A stretch of DNA of 64,000 nucleotides from contig DASPKM010000006.1 in the NCBI GenBank assembly GCA_035628135.1, positions 372,001 to 436,000 of the forward strand, given 5' to 3'. A program made the position numbers and the translations under genes. Positions 60,096 through 64,000 of the stretch are shown one piece after another (the first letter of the stretch is position 1; every line of letters begins with the position of its first letter). Source of the stretch: DASPKM01 sp035628135. GTDB lineage: Bacteria > Bacteroidota > Bacteroidia > Chitinophagales > Chitinophagaceae. Below the pieces are notes generated by a model. It worked only from the letters and a program-made list of their open reading frames with translations. It made no database searches and had not been told where the DNA came from.

Positions 60096-62942
60096 ATGAC
60101 CGTCGCACGACCAATCCTGCTGTTTTTTTTGGCTGTCTGCGGTTGCATGGCAACCATCGCGCAAACACCGGGCAATTCCGTATACCGCGCTGATTCCATG
60201 ACCAGCATCCATCACCTGCAGCCGCTGGTACTGGTGGATTCATCCAGCAACATCTCGGATGAAACCATTATTAACGGAAGCATGGATGGAAAATTCAGGC
60301 CGGCAACGGAATACCCGAAGCGTTTGGATCAATCGCTTACGTATTGGCTGCGGTTCAGGATAACAAGCGAAACAGGCATACATAACTGGTGGCTTGCATT
60401 GCTATCGCTCGACCTCGATCACACATATACCCAGCATTACTATGCACAGCATGAATACATGGATGTATATCAGATAAGCGATACCGGGCCTGCCTTGCCG
60501 GCAGGCAGGCCTGCCCACCATAGCAGGTCCGGTTTGTTTGTTCCACGGTCTGAAAAAGATGCAAAGCGGCTGCCGGCTATCAACCGCGTCTTGTTTTCGA
60601 TAGCTCCCGGGAACACGCAGACCGTATATCTCAAAATAAAAAACAACCTCCGCGCATATGCATTTCAGTTACCCATCGTGGAATTGCGCGATCCCCGCAT
60701 TCCCTTTCCCGTGCACGAGGTAACGATACTGTTAGCCGTTGCCAGCGGCATCATGCTCATACTTTGCATCTTGTCGTTTTTCTTTTACCTGTTTGTAAAA
60801 GACAAGGCTTACCTGTTCTTCAGTTGTTACCTGTTGTTCATTTGCGTGCATTACCAGGTGTTGAACCCGGAAATACCTTTGATAGATTGGCTGATGCCCG
60901 AATACCCTTTCCTGATCGTGCATTTATGGACAGTGCTTACCATGGGAAGCTTCATTTTCTTTTTCCTGTTCGGCCGCAGCTTTATCGGGTTGCCCAGGCT
61001 ATTGCCCAAAACAGACAAATTGTTGCGATGGTTCCTGTTCGCGTGGGGATTTGTAACCGTCAGCCACATCGTGGTGATGTCGCTTACAGGACTGGACCTG
61101 GTAACAAAGGCCTTCTTCCCATTGTTTATAATTGCGCTGGCATTTATAGTACGCATGGCATTCATCAACACCAGGCTTGCGAGAATATTTGTAGCTGGCG
61201 CGATATGGCTGGTCGTATTTACCATTTTAGGTGGATTATGGAATATCGGTGTGGTAGACCTTCCCTTCAATCCCTGGCAAACCGGCCAATACGGGCAATT
61301 GATCATTTATTGCTTCGGGCTGGCTTATAAGGTTCGGCTGAATGAGCAGGCCAGGGCCGAAGCCGATCATATCAGGGACCTTGACGAGATAAAGTCGCGC
61401 TTCTTTGCAAACATTTCGCACGAGTTCAGAACGCCGCTTACACTGATACGCGGGCCATTGCAACAGATAGAAGAGCAGGCCAGCGCAAAGGCAAAGCATG
61501 ACGCAACCGTAAGCGTGTCGTGGCACAAAATCAGCACCATGCGGCGGCATACGGACAGGCTGCTGGAACTGGTAAATCAATTGCTCGATCTTTCCCGGCT
61601 CGATTCCGGTAAAATGCGGTTACAAGTATCCAAGGGCGAGGTGATACAAACGCTAAGAGCGCTTGCGGCATCTTTTGAATCAATGGCCGAACGCAAGCAG
61701 ATCCATTACCACATGCATTTCCCCGAACAAAGCCAGATCGCATATTACGACCGCGACAAGCTGGAAAAAATAGTCACCAACCTTTTGGGGAATGCCTTTA
61801 AATACACACCCGAAAAGGGAAGCGTGTCGCTGATAGTGCAGACCGATGAAAAGCGGTTACGCCTCTCCGTTGAAGACAGTGGCCCCGGCATTGCAAAAAA
61901 AGAGCTCGACAAAGTATTTGACCGGTTCTACCAGGCCGAGGGAAATGAAGATAAGGGAACCGGTATCGGACTAGCATTGGTAAAGGAGCTGACAGACCTG
62001 TACCGCGGGCAGATCAGTGTTAGCAGCGATCCCGGCAAGGGTAGCCGGTTCAGGGTAAGCTTGCCTATCGACGCAGCATCCTTTAAACAGGAAGAATTAA
62101 TATACGCTAGCGAAGCTGACCAGGATACGGAAATTGTGTACATCAACGATAACGCCGGCGACGTGCCGGCTGGGTGGCATGTGCAACTGGGCGCCGATCT
62201 TCCTTTACTATTGATAATAGAAGACAACACCGACCTTAGAAATCTTATCATAGAAATTGTACAGCACGAATACCGGGTGATCCAGGCAACGAACGGAAAG
62301 GAAGGATATGAGCTGGCAGTGCGCGAAGTGCCCGACATCATCATCAGCGATGTAATGATGCCGTTGATGGATGGATTTACACTCGCTGAAAAAATCAAGA
62401 AGGATGAATGCACCAGCCACATTCCCATCATACTATTGACTGCCAAGGCAAGCCAGTCGCACAGAATAGCCGGTCTGGAAACCGGCGCCGACGATTATCT
62501 TACAAAACCCTTCGACTATAAAGAACTGCTGGCACGATTGCGCAACCTGCTGAACCAGCGAAAACTGTTGCGGCGAAAATTTGCCGGCGAACTCATTGTA
62601 AAACCTGCCGAGATCAGCGTGAACAGCGCCGATGAGAACTTTCTTAACAAAGTAATGCAGGCCATCGAAACCAATATGGGCGAAGAAGATTTTGGCGTGG
62701 AGGAACTTTCCAGGGCAGTGGCCATGAGCCGCAGTCAACTCCATCGCAAGCTGGTTGCCTTAACAGGGCAAAGCCCCAGTGAAATATTGCGCAATACCAG
62801 GTTATTGCGCGCAAAGGAACTGCTGCAGAAAAAGGCTGGTACGCCGTCCGAAGTAGCGTTCCGCGTGGGCTTCAGCAGCCATACTTATTTTTCCAAATGT
62901 TTTAAAGAAGAGTTCGGGATCAGTCCCAGCGAGGTAGACTAA
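60096..62942 (+). CDS. 7TMR-DISM hybrid sensor kinase, response regulator and AraC activator
   Basis: 948 residues. Signal peptide, then a periplasmic 7TMR-DISMED2-like beta domain (about 35-195), seven helices (about 200-395), HisKA with His442 (NISHEFRTPLTLIRG), and HATPase about 550-665 (NLLGNAFKYTPEKG, GTGIGLALVKEL). A receiver with Asp752 (ISDVMMPLMDG) and an AraC HTH (about 850-948, VAFRVGFSSHTYFSKCFKEE) follow. It senses an extracellular ligand, probably a glycan, and activates genes directly. It differs from classic Bacteroides HTCS by the 7TM rather than Reg_prop input. Confidence 0.93.
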   Translation: MTVARPILLFFLAVCGCMATIAQTPGNSVYRADSMTSIHHLQPLVLVDSSSNISDETIINGSMDGKFRPATEYPKRLDQSLTYWLRFRITSETGIHNWWLALLSLDLDHTYTQHYYAQHEYMDVYQISDTGPALPAGRPAHHSRSGLFVPRSEKDAKRLPAINRVLFSIAPGNTQTVYLKIKNNLRAYAFQLPIVELRDPRIPFPVHEVTILLAVASGIMLILCILSFFFYLFVKDKAYLFFSCYLLFICVHYQVLNPEIPLIDWLMPEYPFLIVHLWTVLTMGSFIFFFLFGRSFIGLPRLLPKTDKLLRWFLFAWGFVTVSHIVVMSLTGLDLVTKAFFPLFIIALAFIVRMAFINTRLARIFVAGAIWLVVFTILGGLWNIGVVDLPFNPWQTGQYGQLIIYCFGLAYKVRLNEQARAEADHIRDLDEIKSRFFANISHEFRTPLTLIRGPLQQIEEQASAKAKHDATVSVSWHKISTMRRHTDRLLELVNQLLDLSRLDSGKMRLQVSKGEVIQTLRALAASFESMAERKQIHYHMHFPEQSQIAYYDRDKLEKIVTNLLGNAFKYTPEKGSVSLIVQTDEKRLRLSVEDSGPGIAKKELDKVFDRFYQAEGNEDKGTGIGLALVKELTDLYRGQISVSSDPGKGSRFRVSLPIDAASFKQEELIYASEADQDTEIVYINDNAGDVPAGWHVQLGADLPLLLIIEDNTDLRNLIIEIVQHEYRVIQATNGKEGYELAVREVPDIIISDVMMPLMDGFTLAEKIKKDECTSHIPIILLTAKASQSHRIAGLETGADDYLTKPFDYKELLARLRNLLNQRKLLRRKFAGELIVKPAEISVNSADENFLNKVMQAIETNMGEEDFGVEELSRAVAMSRSQLHRKLVALTGQSPSEILRNTRLLRAKELLQKKAGTPSEVAFRVGFSSHTYFSKCFKEEFGISPSEVD
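60488..60506. repeat. GC-rich hairpin inside the hybrid sensor gene
   Basis: GCCTGCC (60488-60494) and GGCAGGC (60500-60506) pair around TTGCC; the flank repeats as AGGCCTGCC. The word is palindromic and GC-rich unlike its surroundings, and encodes a Pro/Ala/Gly loop (PALPAGRPA) in the sensor domain. It may be a short inserted repeat. Confidence 0.4.
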
Positions 62943-63136
62943 GAATTTTTTCTTTTATTGTCCGCCTTACTTGTTTGAGGATTATCACCCGTGGGCCTGC
63001 CCTGGTTGTCAGTTTCCTTGCTTCCGCCTGAAGCTTGTTTGCGGCCCTGGCTTGAAGTACGGCCGGTATCTCCCGCGCGGTCCTTCTTATTGCGGCCAAT
63101 GTCCTGCCCGCTTGTACGGTTGTCTGAATTTGCCAT
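62939..63136 (-). CDS. 65-residue disordered hydrophilic protein
   Basis: Contains Asn, Gly, Ser, Thr, Asp, Lys, Arg and Gln almost exclusively, one Ile, and no Leu, Val, Phe, Tyr, Trp, Cys or His. It is surely unfolded on its own, like desiccation- or stress-related hydrophilins. Ends 4 bp inside the convergent sensor gene. The start codon touches a perfect 22-bp palindrome, suggesting tight control. Confidence 0.6.
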   Translation of the reverse strand: MANSDNRTSGQDIGRNKKDRAGDTGRTSSQGRKQASGGSKETDNQGRPTGDNPQTSKADNKRKNS

Positions 63137-63156
63137 AGTTAAACGTGTTTAACTAT
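63135..63156. promoter_or_regulatory. Perfect 22-bp palindrome at the start codon of the disordered protein gene
   Basis: ATAGTTAAAC (63135-63144) and GTTTAACTAT (63147-63156) flank a GT centre; the first arm overlaps the ATG (63136-63134). It could be an operator for a dimeric repressor or an RNA hairpin hiding the start codon. Confidence 0.55.
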
Positions 63157-63182
63157 AGGGTCCATAAAAATCGGGCCGCGTA

Positions 63183-63836
63183 TTATGGTATATGTACATC
63201 CTGGTTCAACACGTCGAGCCTGATGCTGAACATGCCGTTCTTTACAGTGGTTGCCTTACCTGTACCAGTCATCATCACGCCTTCGAAGCGGCCTTCGATA
63301 CGGTTGTTTTCGAACTTATCTACATAAAGTGTAAGGCCACCGGACCGGAATTGGTTGTAGTAATGCCAGTTGCTCCAGGAACAAGTATAACAGGTATTGG
63401 GAGTGCGCTTGTCAACATTCTCCAATTGGACCTCTCCAATTTCGCAATATCCCGGATCGGGCCTCGGAAGCTGGTAAGGAAATTTTTTGCTGAAAATAGA
63501 GGGATTCTCCAGGTACATGGCCAGATAAAACTTTTCGTCAGGCGTGCGCCGGCTAATGGCAATTTTATCGTAATAAGTGGTATCGGTCTTGCGGTAAATG
63601 AACCCGTATCTCAGTTGGTTGACGCCATTGTCGTCGAGATCAAAGCACATGAACACGCCACTAAACTCGCCCTTTATATAATCAGTGCCATCCTTACCGG
63701 TTTTTGAGCAATTGCAGGGAGCAAACTCTTTGCTTGCCGTGGAATTGATGGGCTCGGCGCCGTCATTATGATCTTTTGCGCAGGAAGCAGCCAGCAACGA
63801 GATGCAAGCTATATAAGCGAGGGCAACGTTTTTCAT
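63183..63836 (-). CDS. Lipoprotein of unknown function
   Basis: 217 residues. Lipobox LAASC. The mature part has paired cysteines (APCNCSKTGKDG, TCYTCSW), strands YIKGEFSGVFMCFDL and the LTLYVDKFENNRIEGRFEG/VMMTGTGKATT block that reads like a beta-sandwich. No family recognised. Likely envelope-anchored. Confidence 0.7.
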   Translation of the reverse strand: MKNVALAYIACISLLAASCAKDHNDGAEPINSTASKEFAPCNCSKTGKDGTDYIKGEFSGVFMCFDLDDNGVNQLRYGFIYRKTDTTYYDKIAISRRTPDEKFYLAMYLENPSIFSKKFPYQLPRPDPGYCEIGEVQLENVDKRTPNTCYTCSWSNWHYYNQFRSGGLTLYVDKFENNRIEGRFEGVMMTGTGKATTVKNGMFSIRLDVLNQDVHIP

Positions 63837-63910
63837 GTCAGGGGATTTCTGGTAAGATACAACAAATAGCGTAGTATTAAACCGAACGCATACCCGAACA
63901 TGGAACAGCT

Positions 63911-64000
63911 TTATATCCTTTCTATCACCATGGCGCTGGCCCCGCCACCGCCGTTGCAGATGCCTGCCGCACCGTAGCGGGCGTTGCGCTGCTGCAATAC
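63911..64000 (-). CDS. Acetyl-CoA C-acyltransferase (thiolase), C-terminal end only
   Basis: 29 residues are visible, ending at TAA 63913-63911. They carry the thiolase C-terminal signature GAAGICNGGGGASAMVIERI, with the active-site cysteine in ICNGGGG. The rest lies beyond the window. It likely catalyses acetyl-CoA exchange or 3-ketoacyl-CoA thiolysis. Paralog assignment is not possible from this fragment. Confidence 0.85.
   Translation of the reverse strand, partial: VLQQRNARYGAAGICNGGGGASAMVIERI

Overview
The window looks like a chromosomal segment of a Bacteroidota bacterium, most likely family Chitinophagaceae. The evidence is a type IX secretion sorting domain, TonB-type energisers, many small secreted lipoproteins, a 7TM hybrid sensor kinase with a C-terminal AraC domain, LytS/LytTR pairs, -7 boxes of the TAnnTTTG type instead of Shine-Dalgarno leaders, and a three-subunit proton-translocating transhydrogenase. 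I see no phage, integrase, transposase, CRISPR or rRNA. Genes are dense on both strands and no gene-free stretch exceeds about 230 bases.

Layout. 1-9.9 kb: PaiB-like protein (cut by the window edge), Mrp ATPase, a secreted CarboxypepD_reg-like protein, 3-hydroxyacyl-CoA dehydrogenase, a two-gene secreted/T9SS pair, then ribD-transporter-yigZ divergent from prmC. 9.9-20.8 kb: exbB-exbD, an SPFH protein, pepT, a CPBP protease, FKBP isomerase, NamZ-type muramidase, fmt, a LysM/DPBB protein and an RsmF-like rRNA methyltransferase. 20.8-30.2 kb: a pnt operon, two methyltransferases and smc-folA. 30.3-38.6 kb: a universal stress protein, a methyltransferase, a LysR regulator, threonine synthase, two outer-membrane barrels, pruA and prfB with a programmed frameshift. 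38.6-47.5 kb: small secreted proteins, a hydrolase-SPL-AlkD gene string, a sigma-54-type regulator without a DNA-binding domain, DUF4846, a 44-residue membrane protein and pdhB. 47.7-64 kb: an acyltransferase plus LytS/LytTR system, a phosphoesterase, a receptor remnant, thyA, a rhomboid, tRNA-Val, proline dehydrogenase, NTF2-like proteins, a 948-residue hybrid sensor and a thiolase C-terminus.

Functional links. Proline dehydrogenase (56.2 kb) and pruA (35.9 kb) give both steps of proline to glutamate. folA and thyA form the dTMP/folate cycle although 27 kb apart. The hydroxyacyl-CoA dehydrogenase near one end and the thiolase at the other both belong to acyl-CoA metabolism. NamZ, the LysM/DPBB protein and the LytS/LytTR pair point to cell-wall turnover.

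The most unusual content is intergenic. At about ten places short degenerate words recur with an exact 7-nt (in two places 8-nt) step, often running in one orientation and returning as the reverse complement, so that the element forms a dyad. Each locus uses a different word but the same architecture. Four lie between convergent genes, and several supply or abut the stop or start codon of the neighbouring gene (mrp, fmt). Two related nested dyads flank threonine synthase. fmt has no in-frame ATG, GTG or TTG before its conserved N-terminus, and that N-terminus begins inside one of these repeats.
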